From positions 4,352,637 to 4,416,636 of the forward strand of contig RPFO01000154.1 of the NCBI GenBank assembly GCA_009746045.1: a DNA stretch of 64,000 nt, in the 5' to 3' direction. This document shows, piece by piece, positions 1 to 10,363 of the stretch. The notes beneath the pieces were generated by a model. The model was not told where the DNA came from and ran no database searches. It saw only the letters and a list, made by a program, of their open reading frames with translations. The position numbers and the translations under genes were made by a program. Position 1 is the first letter of the stretch. Each line of letters opens with the position of its first letter. The DNA comes from Mesostigma viride. Taxonomy: Eukaryota > Streptophyta > Mesostigmatophyceae > Mesostigmatales > Mesostigmataceae.

Positions 1-1055
1 CACAGGCCATGATATAGACCCATTGGGCTGACAGCAACTCCATCATAGTAGAAGTTAACCCTGCTGTTCAGCTGCTGCTCCACGTTCCTCAGCCATGCAC
101 TCCTGACAAGTGCAGGTGCAGACAAGGGTACCCAGTCTTCAGAGATGATCAATTTCTTGACCTCCTGGATTGCCCTCTCGATAGCACCCTGCTGCCCATG
201 AGCCTCCCTAGGTGTAACCAGCAACTCAGGAAGGGTAGGATCACCCTTGAGATGCTGAAACTGCATGTCCACCTGGATCCTTGTGGTAGGAAACTTGGCT
301 CTTACATTCTGCAGGGCAGCCAGCAAGTACCTGTTCTTCATAGAAGGTAAATGCTCCAGCACCTTGTATTTCGTGTACCTGTCCACGCACACCAACAGTT
401 GCATGCCCCTGATGTGTTGGATATCACACTGCAGATCACCAATGCTCTGAGGTAGAGCTTTGGCATGTGATTTCCTGGGCTTGTTGGAGGACAACTGGCA
501 CTTACACCGTGAGGCAGCTTGCTGACACGCCTTAAGAAGGGGTGCCCTGCCCATACGGAAGGCAAAGTTGTTTGACAGAGAAGTGGCATGCCCAAACATG
601 TTGTGGATTCGGGCACCCAACTCCTGGTACACAGAGGAAGCAGTCCCTGGCACAGTCAGGACTGTGCTGTCAGGTTGTCCAGCATCACCATGCTGACTTC
701 CATCCTGTTCTGACTCAGAGCCTGAGTCACCCTGCTCATGCCCAACACCTGGACCGCCAGCAGGGACCACATGCATACCACCAGAGGCCTTCACACCCCT
801 CTGTGGTTGTACATTGGTTTCTCTCAAAATGAGAGGTCCACCCTCGTGCCCAGCACGAGGATGCATGGGGTCAGACATTCTTACAGCTGCACCAGCTGTC
901 AAGGACGTCTTCATAGGAACCTGTACCTCTCCAGGTGACCTGGGGCCACACTGAACCTGGAGATCACCCTCTTGTTGCCCAGATATAAAATCTGCATTGG
1001 AGCACCTGGCCTCCCCCTTGGGTGAATTAAGGTGTGTAGGGGTTGCCTCAGACAG
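1..1055 (-). CDS. pol start: linker plus integrase-like domain, partial
   Basis: Translating the minus strand from 1055 down to 1 gives about 350 codons without a stop, in the same frame as the gag ORF that ends in TGA at 1056-1058. The first 140 or so residues are a low-complexity linker. Then comes HNMFGH with downstream cysteines (KACQQ, RCKCQL), a zinc-binding-like start of an integrase. An Asp in GDLQCDI, an Asp in VDMQF and a Glu in QQGAIERA are candidates for the DDE catalytic triad, which joins element DNA to the host genome. No aspartic protease motif is seen between the zinc knuckle and the integrase, where copia elements normally carry it. Domain calls rest on motifs only. Confidence 0.65.
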   Translation of the reverse strand, partial: MSEATPTHLNSPKGEARCSNADFISGQQEGDLQVQCGPRSPGEVQVPMKTSLTAGAAVRMSDPMHPRAGHEGGPLILRETNVQPQRGVKASGGMHVVPAGGPGVGHEQGDSGSESEQDGSQHGDAGQPDSTVLTVPGTASSVYQELGARIHNMFGHATSLSNNFAFRMGRAPLLKACQQAASRCKCQLSSNKPRKSHAKALPQSIGDLQCDIQHIRGMQLLVCVDRYTKYKVLEHLPSMKNRYLLAALQNVRAKFPTTRIQVDMQFQHLKGDPTLPELLVTPREAHGQQGAIERAIQEVKKLIISEDWVPLSAPALVRSAWLRNVEQQLNSRVNFYYDGVAVSPMGLYHGL

Positions 1056-1664
1056 TCACTGCTCCTTGTTGTCTTCTTGCTGACTGCCCTTTGAAGGCTG
1101 GCCTGCCTGGGACTTGTTGTTGTTCTTCTTCTTGTTGTTGTTGTTATTCTTGTTGCTGCCCTGGCCCTGGGACTTCTTGAAGCTGGGACACTCCTTCTTG
1201 ATGTGCCCCCACCCCTTGCACAGGTAGCATTGTATCTTGGACTTGCCCTGGCCACTGCCCCCATTGTCAGACGCGTTGCCCTGCTTGGGCTGACCACCCA
1301 CCCGCCTGAACACCGACTTGGAGTGTGACCTCCTGTCAGAATCAGGTGAATGATCTCCCTTGCGCTTGTTATGGTTGCCCCTACGCCCTCCTTGGCTTCG
1401 GTCAGCCTCAGACGTCTTGGAGCCACCCTGGGTACGCCCGCCTGCCTGGGTAGCCTTCACTGCTGGCACTCCACCCTCAAACAGCTCCTCTGCCTCGAGT
1501 GCTTGTTTAATGATGACCTTGTAGGCCTTCAGGGTAGAGTGTGGGGCACACATGACTTTTAAGGAGCCACGTGTCGCCTTATCCAGCCCAGAAACCTTGA
1601 GCCAGTTGGTTAGGGCTATGTTATCAGCGACATTAAAGCCGTGAGCCCTGCCCTCCTCAACCAT
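1056..1664 (-). CDS. gag C-terminal part with CCHC zinc knuckle
   Basis: The 202-residue ORF contains CYLCKGWGHIKKEC, a perfect C-x2-C-x4-H-x4-C zinc knuckle of the kind that packages element RNA in gag proteins. It is followed by an Asn/Lys-rich tail and preceded by a basic, Gly/Ser-rich stretch. The coding sense continues upstream in another frame (1665-2089), so the first ATG is probably not the true start. The terminal TGA is followed by CTG and an open frame into pol, which could permit readthrough. Confidence 0.75.
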   Translation of the reverse strand: MVEEGRAHGFNVADNIALTNWLKVSGLDKATRGSLKVMCAPHSTLKAYKVIIKQALEAEELFEGGVPAVKATQAGGRTQGGSKTSEADRSQGGRRGNHNKRKGDHSPDSDRRSHSKSVFRRVGGQPKQGNASDNGGSGQGKSKIQCYLCKGWGHIKKECPSFKKSQGQGSNKNNNNNKKKNNNKSQAGQPSKGSQQEDNKEQ

Positions 1665-2089
1665 CTTACAATAGTTGAGAAAGTTCTGGATCAGGTCCCC
1701 CTTGACCTCCCACCCTTGATACTTGTCCTGCCAATGGATGCCGACCTTCTTGCGTTGGTCTTCCAGCAGCTCCTTCAGCTCAGCACGTACAGTGCCCAGG
1801 CCTTATTGGCCTTTTTGCACTCCCTGGTTAGGTCCTTAATCTGGTCAGTACACTTGCCAAAAGTGCTACTTCCTATCCAGATTTGATAGTAATTTGTACC
1901 ACCGTACAAGCTAGGGAACCCTTCCAATCCTTCCACAAACTCTTCAGCCTGCTTAGGCTTGGAGTCTGAGGTTACAGGCTGCAGCTGATTGACAATTAAA
2001 AGACCCTGTGTGGTGAGATCAAAGCCATGAACAGCTTGTGCATTATTATTATTGTGAGGAAGGTTGGTAATCTCTCCGGTAAGCCCCAC
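1665..2089 (-). pseudogene. gag N-terminal segment, frameshifted
   Basis: An ORF from 2089 to 1775 ends in a stop, but an overlapping frame from about 1785 down to 1665 continues smoothly into the zinc-knuckle ORF (residues around ELKELLEDQ, then IHWQDKYQGW). One single-base indel near 1780 explains the break. The segment has the helical, charged character of a retroelement capsid. Whether this is real decay or an assembly indel cannot be told from one copy. Confidence 0.55.
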
Positions 2090-2341
2090 GTCATCTACGT
2101 GAGCGGTTCCACTACCAGCACCCCCATTATTATTCCCACTGGCTGGCCCTTGCTACGGCGTCCCTCAGCCATCCTGCACTACAAGCTATTCAAAGAACAC
2201 CTTAGCAAAGCAGCAGAAAATTATGTACAAAATTTGTGTCGTCACTGCCGCCTGCGCCGGTGTCGCTGCCGCCCCGCGAATTGCCGCTGAAAATTCGACA
2301 AAAAAAATGTCGACGAGTACTGCAAAAGAAAATTAGGCCGA

Positions 2342-3052
2342 CTAGTAGTCAAGGCCCCTGAAGTCGCAGTACGTGTATACGAACTCACGATCCTCCATAT
2401 CCAGCTCCGGACCTGCACCGGTATGTATTAAAACCGGTGTGCTCCCCGCCGCGTAAGTTGCGACGCGCCGACGCGCGACGAGGCGCAGAGGATGTGTAAA
2501 GATCGTCAACAATTCCCACCCCGCGGGAATCCACTCTCGCACAGATGCGAGAAATGCCACCAGGTTAATTAAAACCTGGCGCTCACGACTGCGTACGCCG
2601 CGAGTGAGCAGCGATAGCAGCGCAAGATCTTGAAACAAATTTGTTGACACCGCCGGCGCGCCCCCCGTGCGTAGCGATGCCCAGTTTTGCAGGTTTCTCT
2701 GGTAACCGGTGAGTGAAGAGAGGACGTTGTCCAACTCCTCAATGGCAGTCGTGACTTCGGTCACCGACCGCAAACCTCCCCGCACCTGGACCGTAAATGT
2801 CGATAAAATGTTTCGAATCTGGTCCAACAGGTTGCGGATTGCCGGCACCAGTGCTGGCAAATCGGGGTCCTCGGGGTTATCCCCGAGCAATGGATGAGCT
2901 GCGCGCTGTTGACGATGAAGCTCGTCGAGCGAGATCGTAACTTCGTCGAGCAATTGCTGCCACGACGGCGCAGTCGGTCTTGACGAAGGACCAGCCGGCG
3001 GAGCGGCTATTTCCTCGTCATCGGGAATCCGGAATTCTTCAGAATTTGGCAT
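2342..3052 (-). CDS. leading ORF of the retroelement, unknown function
   Basis: A 236-residue ORF starts at the ATG at 3050-3052 (MPNSEEFRIPDDEE); an upstream ATG would extend it to 3166, but the acidic Pro/Ser start looks more natural. The middle is helical and leucine-rich (DELHRQQRAAHPLL, LVPAIRNLLDQIRNIL). It is in the same frame as the gag segment at 2089 but separated by a stop and about 250 bp. It may be the N-terminal extension of gag or a separate leader protein; the element at 7149-14878 also has a large extra gag N-terminus. No known family recognised. Confidence 0.5.
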   Translation of the reverse strand: MPNSEEFRIPDDEEIAAPPAGPSSRPTAPSWQQLLDEVTISLDELHRQQRAAHPLLGDNPEDPDLPALVPAIRNLLDQIRNILSTFTVQVRGGLRSVTEVTTAIEELDNVLSSLTGYQRNLQNWASLRTGGAPAVSTNLFQDLALLSLLTRGVRSRERQVLINLVAFLASVREWIPAGWELLTIFTHPLRLVARRRVATYAAGSTPVLIHTGAGPELDMEDREFVYTYCDFRGLDY

Positions 3053-3828
3053 CTTTTTAACAGAGCGTGTAATACGAGTTGTGAGGGTGAGAATGCCACG
3101 AATTCCGCCATGGTTCTTGCAGGAAGTTGCCTTTATTAATAACAAGGAAACACAGACGTAAGTCACGTCACTTCCAAGACTGCACGCAGCACAGACGACA
3201 GGGTCGCAGTGCCAAGAGAACGTGCACGCAAGAACTAGCGTCCCGGTGTGACCAAGTCACTCATATAGCTTGCTAGGGACGCGTCCAAGTATTCAGCTGC
3301 ACTGTCACAGCTGAACTGTCAATCAATTGATTACACAGACTCTGGCACGCCTTTGGCGCGCAGATCTATCAATTGTCCATACGGCTAGTCCTGTGGACCT
3401 ATCCGTACACTAGTCAGCATCAATTGTCTCATAGGTCCTGGCGCGCTACAGCACGCCTACCTATCAATTGACCATCAAGTCCTGTACAAGTCCTGTCAAC
3501 GTCCTGCGGACTATCAAAGTGACACTTGTACATCCTGTGTCCGTACGCGCCCACAGTGGCGCGCCGGGTACTGTCGGCACAGCCTAGGAAACGTCATAAC
3601 TTTTACGTTCCTTAACCAAATGAGGCGTTCAAGGTGCCGTTGGAAAGAGCGTAACACATTACAATTCGTTCAAGTGGCCCGCCGGAGCGGCTGTACAATT
3701 TTTCCCAGTGAGCGCGCTGCCAAGTGTACTTGTGGGCAAATTTTTAGGTGCCCCGTCACTTCGAGGTACTAAAAATTAGGCTACGGTACGAATTCAGCGA
3801 ATTTCAGCGAATTTTCAGTCGAACCAAA

Positions 3829-4011
3829 GGAAGTGACGCCAACTACCAAAAAGTTTCCGTTACGAATTTTCAGCCCAACACTCGCGCAAAATGAAGTGAC
3901 GGCAACTACCAAAACGTTTCCGTTACGAATTTTCACTCCCACACGTTTGCACAAGAGGAAGTGACGGCAACTACCAAACAGTTTCCGTTACGAATTTTCA
4001 GTCCCACACTT
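3829..4011. repeat. about 64-bp tandem repeat, 3 copies
   Basis: The block GAAGTGACGGCAACTACCAA followed by a TTTCCGTTACGAATTTTCA motif and a CCCACAC-type linker occurs three times (starting near 3829, 3893 and 3958), with a few differences between copies. Confidence 0.85.
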
Positions 4012-4325
4012 CGCGCAAATTTTAGTAGGGCTGCACGCAAGCTACCTTTCAAAATTTTGCGCTAGTATGGAACGCATTTCATTCGTCTGGAGGAACGCTG
4101 CCCGCCAACTACCCCCGTTCAGAATGTTCCGCCGAAATTTACTTGAGATTTGGAAATCTGAACGTGCGCGCAAATTTTAGTAGGGCTGCACGCAAGCTAC
4201 CTTTCAAAATTTTGCGCAAGTATGGAACGCAATTCATTCGTCCGGAGGAATGCTGCTCGTCAACTGCCCCCGTTCAGAAAGTTGCGCCGAACTTTACTTG
4301 AGATTTGGAAATCTGAACGTGCGGT
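4012..4325. repeat. 155-bp direct repeat, 2 copies
   Basis: A unit beginning CGCGCAAATTTTAGTAGGG at 4012 recurs at 4167, exactly 155 bp later, and continues through TATGGAACGCA, ATTCGTC and GAGATTTGGAAATCTGAACG in both copies with scattered substitutions. It directly follows the 64-bp array. Confidence 0.88.
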
Positions 4326-4490
4326 TGGAGTTTCGCGGGGAAACCCAAGTTCCCTAGTAATTCACCAATGACGCGCTTCGAACACTTGTCCGCTAAAACC
4401 TAAGCAGCCGCTCCGGCTGGCCACTTAAACGAAACTTGATGAATCTCTATCCATCTAACGTAAATCCTTTACGTTAACTCCAGGAGATGG

Positions 4491-5754
4491 ACACCATGCT
4501 TGCCCATCGCCTGCACAGGAAACTCATCGTTGATCTGCTTCACCTAAGCAATGAACGCATTCGCATTGAGTCGGCAGCATGGATGGCAGGCCAACCTGGC
4601 CCGGCATCCGGGTGACCTTCGGACCTTCACGAGTGTTGCCTGCAATTGCTGTGAAAGTCCTGCAGGCCCGCAAGCTTCTGGGCGGGAAAGGCAAGCCCAG
4701 CACCGACGACCTGAGCACTCTCTCCAGCACAGCTCGTCATCAAGAATGCCGGCCTCCTGAAGGGGCCTCCTGAAGGGCACTGGCAAGCGAGGCAGCGGTT
4801 CAGGCCAAGGCGCGGGGAATTTGCACCTTAACGCCCGCCTCGTCAACGACACCCCAATTCTTTCCATCAACGGGCAGCGCACGGATGTATGCAAGCCCCC
4901 AACAAGCGGCACAAGCCGCGTCCCAAGCCGGCTTTGCTGCATCGTCGTCGTCAACGCACGTCCCCGGCATGGAGGGAGCCCGGTAAGGGCACACCCTCGC
5001 GCCGCCTCGCGGTACAAGAGGCTTTGGGCATGATGATCGGGAATTGCAAGGTCGCCAGGCACGCCACGGTCAACCTTCCCGCCAATTTTCCAGCCTCACT
5101 CGCCTTGAGCGGGACGAGGCGCAGTCGACACGCCGGCGACCCCAGACAGGACGGAGAGGACGCATATCCACCCTGAAAGAAAGACCCCATGCGTTGAAAA
5201 GTATTAACCCCAATCGCCACCCTCCTCCCCCCCCCCCCCCCCCACCCCCACCCCCACCCCCACCTCCAGTACTACCCTTCTCCACCCCCACCCCGGCCCC
5301 CGCTAATAGGGCAACGGCCCATTCTTGGTCAGTTGCTAGCTTTAATAATGTGCGCAGTGACCCTGAGTCCCTGCAGATCCTACTAATAAGCTGAGAAGGC
5401 CGACGCTCAGCAGATGGTCAATTGGACCTGCGCACCTGCCAGCAGATCGAAGAATGACGGCAAGGGGGCCTGGTTCTGGTACAAGCGCCTCGGACACCCG
5501 GACGGCCTCGGCCGATCCCACCGCCACGATGTACCCGGGGCACCGGCCAAGCGGCTCCGCACTGCAGTGGGCTGCGGCCAGCTGCAGACTTCTTGGGGAC
5601 AGCTGTGCCGCCCCCGCCCCTGCTACCTGCCGCCGCCGCCCGCCAGGCCGCCCTAGCTGGCAGGCGGCCCAGCCGCCCCCCCGGCCCCGCCCGGGTCAGC
5701 GGCGGACTACCTAGTCCCCCCGCTGACCGGCCCGCTCCCGGCAACCCGTCAGAC
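4491..5754 (+). other. degraded sequence, possibly 5' part of the LINE; no intact gene
   Basis: Short overlapping ORFs occur on both strands but none has a recognisable domain or extends far. Position and composition suggest the upstream part (ORF1 or endonuclease) of the LINE whose reverse transcriptase begins near 5755, now broken by many frameshifts. A C-rich low-complexity tract sits at 5220-5275. The stretch 5590-5760 is proline-rich and leads in frame into the reverse transcriptase start. Confidence 0.35.
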
Positions 5755-6051
5755 ATGCCTCCCTTCACCTCTCGGCGCGAGGTCACGGAGGCGGTCCAGC
5801 GCCTGCGTTACGATGCAGCCACAGGCTCCGACGAGATTCCAGCAGCGGTCGTGAAACTCGCCGCTGAGTTTGAGGACACTAGTGGTGTCATGCAGCTCTT
5901 CCGCCGGAATTACATCTTCAATCGCATTCTGCTGTCGATCGTAGCAACCGCCCCCAGCGGCCTGGCAACACAGTTTTCGCACGATTCTGTACAAGAACAA
6001 GGGGTCACCCGCCGTCCCCGGCAACTACAGAGGGGTGTGCATCCAAAGGGC
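5755..6051 (+). pseudogene. LINE reverse transcriptase, N-terminal piece
   Basis: The translation has the conserved LINE start FTSRREVTEAVQRLRYDAA followed by GSDEIPAAVVKLA, matching the usual GPDGIP block at the front of non-LTR reverse transcriptases. After a frameshift around 5950 the other frame reads KNKGSPAVPGNYRGVCIQR, matching the PGNYRGI block. The piece stops where the 840-bp insertion begins. Confidence 0.78.
6041..6051. repeat. target-site duplication, left copy
   Basis: ATCCAAAGGGC here matches 6892-6902 perfectly and flanks the 6052-6891 insertion. The length of 11 bp is typical of target-primed reverse transcription. Confidence 0.9.
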
Positions 6052-6891
6052 TGCGTCGTTTCCCCCAGCAGCCAGGTGAGACGTCAACCTCCCGTGCCGA
6101 CGAGCTCAAGGGCCAGCTCCTTACCCTCATGGGCCTGGTGGGTGAGGTAGAACTGCGTGGGTGTCACCGCCTTCCCCACTCACGGGACAAGGCGGCTCCC
6201 CCACCAGTCCTGCTCGCCTTCCCCTCCCGTGAGGACAAGCAGCGGTTCCTCTCCCGTCGCAAGCGGTTGCACTCGTGACCTCACCTGGACGCTGGACGAC
6301 GACCTGACCCCTGCTCAGCAGCATGCAGCAGCGACGCGACCTGTGGCCGGAATACCTCCGCCATAAGCAGGACCCCCAGAAGCCCAAGTTGTACTGGAGG
6401 GGCGGGGACCTGATGATCAACCATGCACAAGATGTGGACGCCCCCCGCGCGCTAGACTAGCTAATAGCCCTAGTTTGTATCCCTCAGTAGCCACTGCCGC
6501 CATGGCAGCCATGCTTAGAGTGCTTGCCTAGCTGTGCCAACATACCTAGTCACGTGCATCGCTCATGCACGGTATACAACCAGCTAGCCATAGCCTTAGC
6601 TTAGTCCTTGTACAGCCATGCTACGTCCTGGCTATGACCAGATTCCTTGCCCACGCTCCCTTGTTATGCCATGCTCACATGGGTCTTATTGCACCCACAG
6701 ATTGCCGGATCGCTAGAGTGTCCGTTTAGCTAGCGCGCCCGAATGCAGCTGTGGCATGCCTTAGGCATGAAGGAGACTGGGGGTCTCTGCCCTTTCTCCT
6801 GTTGTGCACACACAGGGATTAAAAGCACTTCGGTGCTCCGTGACTCTCCAACGGGGGCACGAGTTTAATTAATTAATTAATTAAGTAAGTA
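6052..6891 (+). mobile_element. 5'-truncated LINE-like insertion with TTAA tail
   Basis: An 840-bp insertion inside the LINE reverse transcriptase, bounded by a perfect 11-bp duplication. It starts in the middle of the ORF1 seen in full at 15453-16812, covers the end of that ORF (broken here) and a 3' UTR of about 440 bp, and ends in a (TTAA)n tail with a TTAAGTAAGTAA finish. It aligns with 16416-17245. 5' truncation, simple tail and target duplication are the three hallmarks of non-LTR retrotransposition. Confidence 0.9.
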
Positions 6892-7148
6892 ATCCAAAGG
6901 GCCCCCCTCAAGCTTCTCGTGCGGCTCATCCTGAACCGCCTGCGCACTGCCCTGGACGGCCACCTCAGCGAGACTCAGCTCGGCTTCCGTCCCGGCCGCA
7001 ACACAGTACAAGCGCTCTTCGCTACTCGCCGTCTTGTGGAAGAACTGCACCGCCTTCAGCCTGCCGTGAGTCCCCACTGCACCTTTGTGCTGGTGGACTT
7101 CATCAAAGCCTTCGATTCGTTTTTCTGGTCTGCACTGTGGGACATCCT
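6892..7148 (+). pseudogene. LINE reverse transcriptase, middle piece
   Basis: Reads KLLVRLILNRLRTALDGHL, then LGFRPGRNT (the conserved FRPGR block), then FVLVDFIKAFDS, which contains the first catalytic Asp of motif A. It ends at 7148 in the duplicated ATCCT, where the LTR element is inserted. Confidence 0.85.
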
Positions 7149-7671
7149 AGTTATTCTAGGGCTTCAGGCCTAGACTATCAGTACACGTGGCGTTGTCCCC
7201 GTCTCCCAAGTGGGATACGGACATGGACGGTAGTGTAGTACACTGGACATATCTCTACTAGGATTTAGATCCGCACGTGCCATGATGGGCACGTGGGTGC
7301 TAGATATTAGCACTGAGATATGTAGTGCACACGCACGTGGGTATTCACGTGGTAGGGTTTATGAGCTGTGATGCAGACCACAAGGTGGCTGCAGTGCTAG
7401 TCCTGTACGGAGGTCCTAGGGGAGGTCCAGGATCGTCCACGTAGTGCTGTTACTAGGCAGTCGTTGCCTGCGGGCATCGTATCAGTCCTAGCTGGAGTAG
7501 ATCTAGCTGGACGGAGCCAGCACCTCATTGGTTAGCACTAGTACAGGATAGCTAGGTTACCCTAACCTACGTGCCCATGCAATCCAGCTTGGCAAGCTTG
7601 CATGGGTTGATATTATGCCAGCCATTGCATAATCCAACACACGTTCGCATCCATTGCACGAGTGCATAACT
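7149..7671 (+). repeat. 5' LTR, 523 bp
   Basis: Matches 14358-14878 except for a 3-bp indel (TTACTAGGC versus TTAGGC, near 7451) and a 1-bp indel near the end (GTGCATAACT versus GTGCCATAACT). It begins AGTTATTCTAGGG and ends CATAACT, a 6-bp terminal inverted repeat. No convincing tRNA-primed binding site was recognised just after base 7671. Confidence 0.95.
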
Positions 7672-7702
7672 TGCATTTATAAAAACTCTCTCATTTTTTA
7701 AA

Positions 7703-9615
7703 ATGTCGAACGTTTCCAATCGATTACTCTTCGGAGTCAAGCCTGTCCCCATCGTCCGAAGATTTGGACTACCGGGCGGCAGTGCGGGGCCGGCAGGGTC
7801 GGGATGATCACGCTGGCAGCGATGCCGGCAGTGGTCGCTCGTCTTCGGACGAGGACCCGCGGTTCCTGGATCAGTTGGCGGCGCGGCCGCCGCTATACAA
7901 TGTATGGCGTCCCAACGCACCACCGGCGGAAGGGCAGCCCACGGCCCCGAGCTGGTACGGGGCCGGGGAGGGTGGTGCCGGTATTGGGGGACATCCCGTC
8001 AGATGGCTACGACGAGGACGAGGACCTCGTGGATCTCGAGTTGCCGGAGGACAAGGAGAAACGCGAGGAGCTGCTCCGCCGAGAGGCAGAGCGCATTCGG
8101 CAGGAGGCCCAGCTCCGCAGAGAGCTGGAGCAGCAGCGCGAGCTGGAGGCTCAGCGCGAGGCTCAGCTGCGGGCGGAGACTGAGATGGACAGGACAGCCC
8201 GGGTGCTCGCGGAGCGGCAGCAGGAGCGGGATCGCGTGGCCAGGGCAGGTCTGCGCGCGGGGCCGACAGGTGCGCGAGAGGCGCCCCCATACGTTCTCCG
8301 CAAGAAGAACGAGCTTTACACCTTTGCGCACAGGCGCACAGCGCGCTCCTTTAGGCGCATGGCTGGAGATGTGCTGCAGGAGACCGACTCGTCGGTGGAG
8401 ATGCAGCCAGGAGCGCGGGGAGAGGAGCTGGTTTTGATGGACCCGGCCATGGTGGAGGCAGAGCGTCTGGCCAAGATAGAGTACGCCAGGCATTGCCAGC
8501 GGAAGGCCAAGAGGGCAATGGTGCGGTCCATGGCGGAGAACAGTTTGGCTAGGGAGCGCGCAGCCAGGGAGGCGCAGCATCGGGAGATGAAGCGACTTCG
8601 TGCGAAGGCGCACGACGCCGCGGAGAAGACCCGGCGTCACCAGGCGCGGCTGGACGCAGCCATGAAGAGGTCGGAGGCGACACTGGCAACGATGGTGGGC
8701 CCGGCGAGGCGGGAGCAGGAGGCCGGCTGGCGAGGAAGAGCGGCGAATGCGCGTGCCCTAGACAGGCGCATGCGCAAGGAGGAGCGGGCTCTGCGCAGGT
8801 ATCAGGAGGCGGCCAGGACCTGGGCTCTGCAGGGAGAATTCGGAGACGCAATCCGGTTTGAGCGTGGTCTGGCGCCACATGAGCCGCTGCCTGAGGACGC
8901 TGTATTGGACTTCATGCGTACCCCACAGCCAGCAAGGGCCCAGCGAGGAACGGCCTTGTTAAACGCGCGTGAGCGTGTTCGCGCTGGCGCAGACACACCC
9001 CACCCCCCACCCCCCACACCCAAACACACCATGCAGACCGACACGGACCTGGAGCTGGACCGCATCGCTGCACTACTCCACCAGGAGCTGGACGCAGCGG
9101 AGGCCAACCCGACCAAGCGGGCGCGGGCAGCAGAGGCAGTAGAGCAACTGCTGAGGGCCGCCAAGCGGGTCCGCCAAGGAAAGTGGCAGGAGGGGTGTGG
9201 ACCATCGTCTACGCCCCAGCGGTCGCATCCAGAGGAGGATGGTGACGAGGGGAAGGACGGGGGAGCACCAGGGGGAGGGGCACCAGCAAGCACCGGGGGT
9301 ATGGCGGGCGGCAGCAACGCTGGAGCGACAACCCAGCAGCAGCAGCAGCCACAGCATCAACAGCAGCAGCAGCAGCAGCAGCAGCGGCAGCATCAGCAAC
9401 AGCAACCGCAGCAGCAGCAGCAGCAGCAGCAACCTCAACCACAAGCGACTGTCGCTGTACCACAGCGACCCAGGTTTGATGCATCCCGTAGGGAAGATAG
9501 GATTACCTTCCCAGGTCTAGCTGAGGGATTTGTGCAGGAGGATGCACTTGAGTTTCTTTTCAAGATAGAACATTCTGGTCCCATGATAACATCCGTGATT
9601 GGTTTCCTGCTCTAG
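7703..9615 (+). CDS. gag-type ORF with long coiled coil and polyglutamine
   Basis: The main open frame runs from about 7985 to 9615. An acidic, Ser-rich N-terminus (SSSDEDPRFLDQLAARPP) is open in another frame from about 7720 to 7985, so one indel near 7985 separates them. Long charged helices rich in Glu, Arg and Ala follow (LRREAERIRQEAQLRRELEQ and later blocks to about residue 350), predicted coiled coil. After that come a Pro tract (HPPPPTPKH), a Gly-rich stretch and a Gln-rich tract encoded by CAG repeats at 9336-9432. The C-terminus (RFDASRREDRITFPGL) looks like the start of a capsid domain and is cut by three stops at 9613-9650. Such a large coiled-coil leader is unusual for copia gag; a captured host segment is possible. 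No catalytic motif is seen. Confidence 0.6.
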
Positions 9616-9666
9616 GGTGTCTAACACGATCCACCAATCTGCACCTAGCATAAAACAAATGGTCAG

Positions 9667-10340
9667 ATGTATGAGAGGAGGGCCAGCACACCTGGGGCAG
9701 AGGAGGTGCAAATCTTCACAGAATTCATAGCAGACCTAAAAGGGCTGTTGACCAAGGGGGAACACCTGCAGGCTCTCAAGGGGTTCAACTGGTTGGCCTC
9801 GTACAAAGTCAACAAGTCTGACTACGTACGTGACAACAAACAGTATGTCCTGTACATAGACAGGGACGAGGAGTTGAAGAAACTCAACTCTAAGTACCTG
9901 ATCCATCAGTGGCTCACCAAAGCTGAGCTGGACAAGAACACCAATGCAGTTCTGCTGGCTGGCCTTAAAGACAAGTGGGATGATTTTAGGGGGGCCATGT
10001 TGTTCATTCAGCAGAGCCTAGAACCCTTCTCAACTGTCAAGGAACCCAAGGTTAACAAGGTCCAAGGGGGGGTGGTCAGGACGGTGCAGGTCCTAGCAGG
10101 AAGAAGCTCATCAAGGAGGTGGTAGCTCAGGTCAAGGCGGTGTTCAAGGGTCCCCAGCAAGGTAAGAAGGCAGGGGGTCATCCAAGCAGCAGGGGAAATC
10201 AGACAAGGGGGGAAAGGGGAACCCAGGCAGTAAGGCAGGGCCCTCCCAGGGGCCTAGTCAGAAAGGTAAGCCTCATGACTCCACCCTGTACTGCACCAGG
10301 TGCTCATGCAAGGGGCATGAGAGGGATGATTGCTGGAAGG
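9667..10340 (+). pseudogene. gag capsid segment and CCHC zinc knuckle
   Basis: A helical 150-residue segment (EFIADLKGLLTKGEHLQALK) continues in the same frame as the coiled-coil ORF after three stops. It is followed, in another frame, by CTRCSCKGHERDDC at 10292-10333, a perfect C-x2-C-x4-H-x4-C knuckle. A second Cys/His cluster (CPGCWEPRHPLPAGGRC) follows at about 10375. These would bind element RNA in the particle. At least one frameshift lies near 10110-10290. Confidence 0.7.
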
Positions 10341-10363
10341 GCAAACCCGAACTTGGATCTGAT

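Larger units (their letters stand above)
1..3052 (-). mobile_element. copia-like LTR retroelement, 5' part, cut by window edge
   Basis: Reading leftward on the minus strand there is a leading ORF, gag-type segments with a zinc knuckle, then an integrase-like region that stays open to base 1. Reverse transcriptase and RNase H would lie outside the window. No LTR can be delimited because only one end is present; the 5' LTR should lie somewhere to the right of about 3,060. The element resembles the complete one at 7149-14878 in plan but is not a close copy. The gag part has at least one frameshift (near 1780), so this copy is probably decayed. Confidence 0.75.
3061..4490. other. non-coding spacer or LTR region, no gene seen
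   Basis: No convincing coding sequence on either strand. The first few hundred bases may include the 5' LTR and leader of the minus-strand element, but without its partner LTR the boundary cannot be set. The right part holds two sets of tandem repeats, annotated separately, and ends in a small palindromic motif around TAACGTAAATCCTTTACGTTA (about 4459-4479). Confidence 0.5.

Noticed and set aside
4544-5220. ORFs of 90-170 residues on the minus strand
   Set aside because: No motif, high Cys/Arg content typical of antisense GC-rich sequence, and overlapping equally long frames on the other strand.
7871-9484. Several long ORFs on the minus strand opposite the gag-type ORF
   Set aside because: Shadow frames of a GC-rich coding region and of the CAG tract; no domain content.
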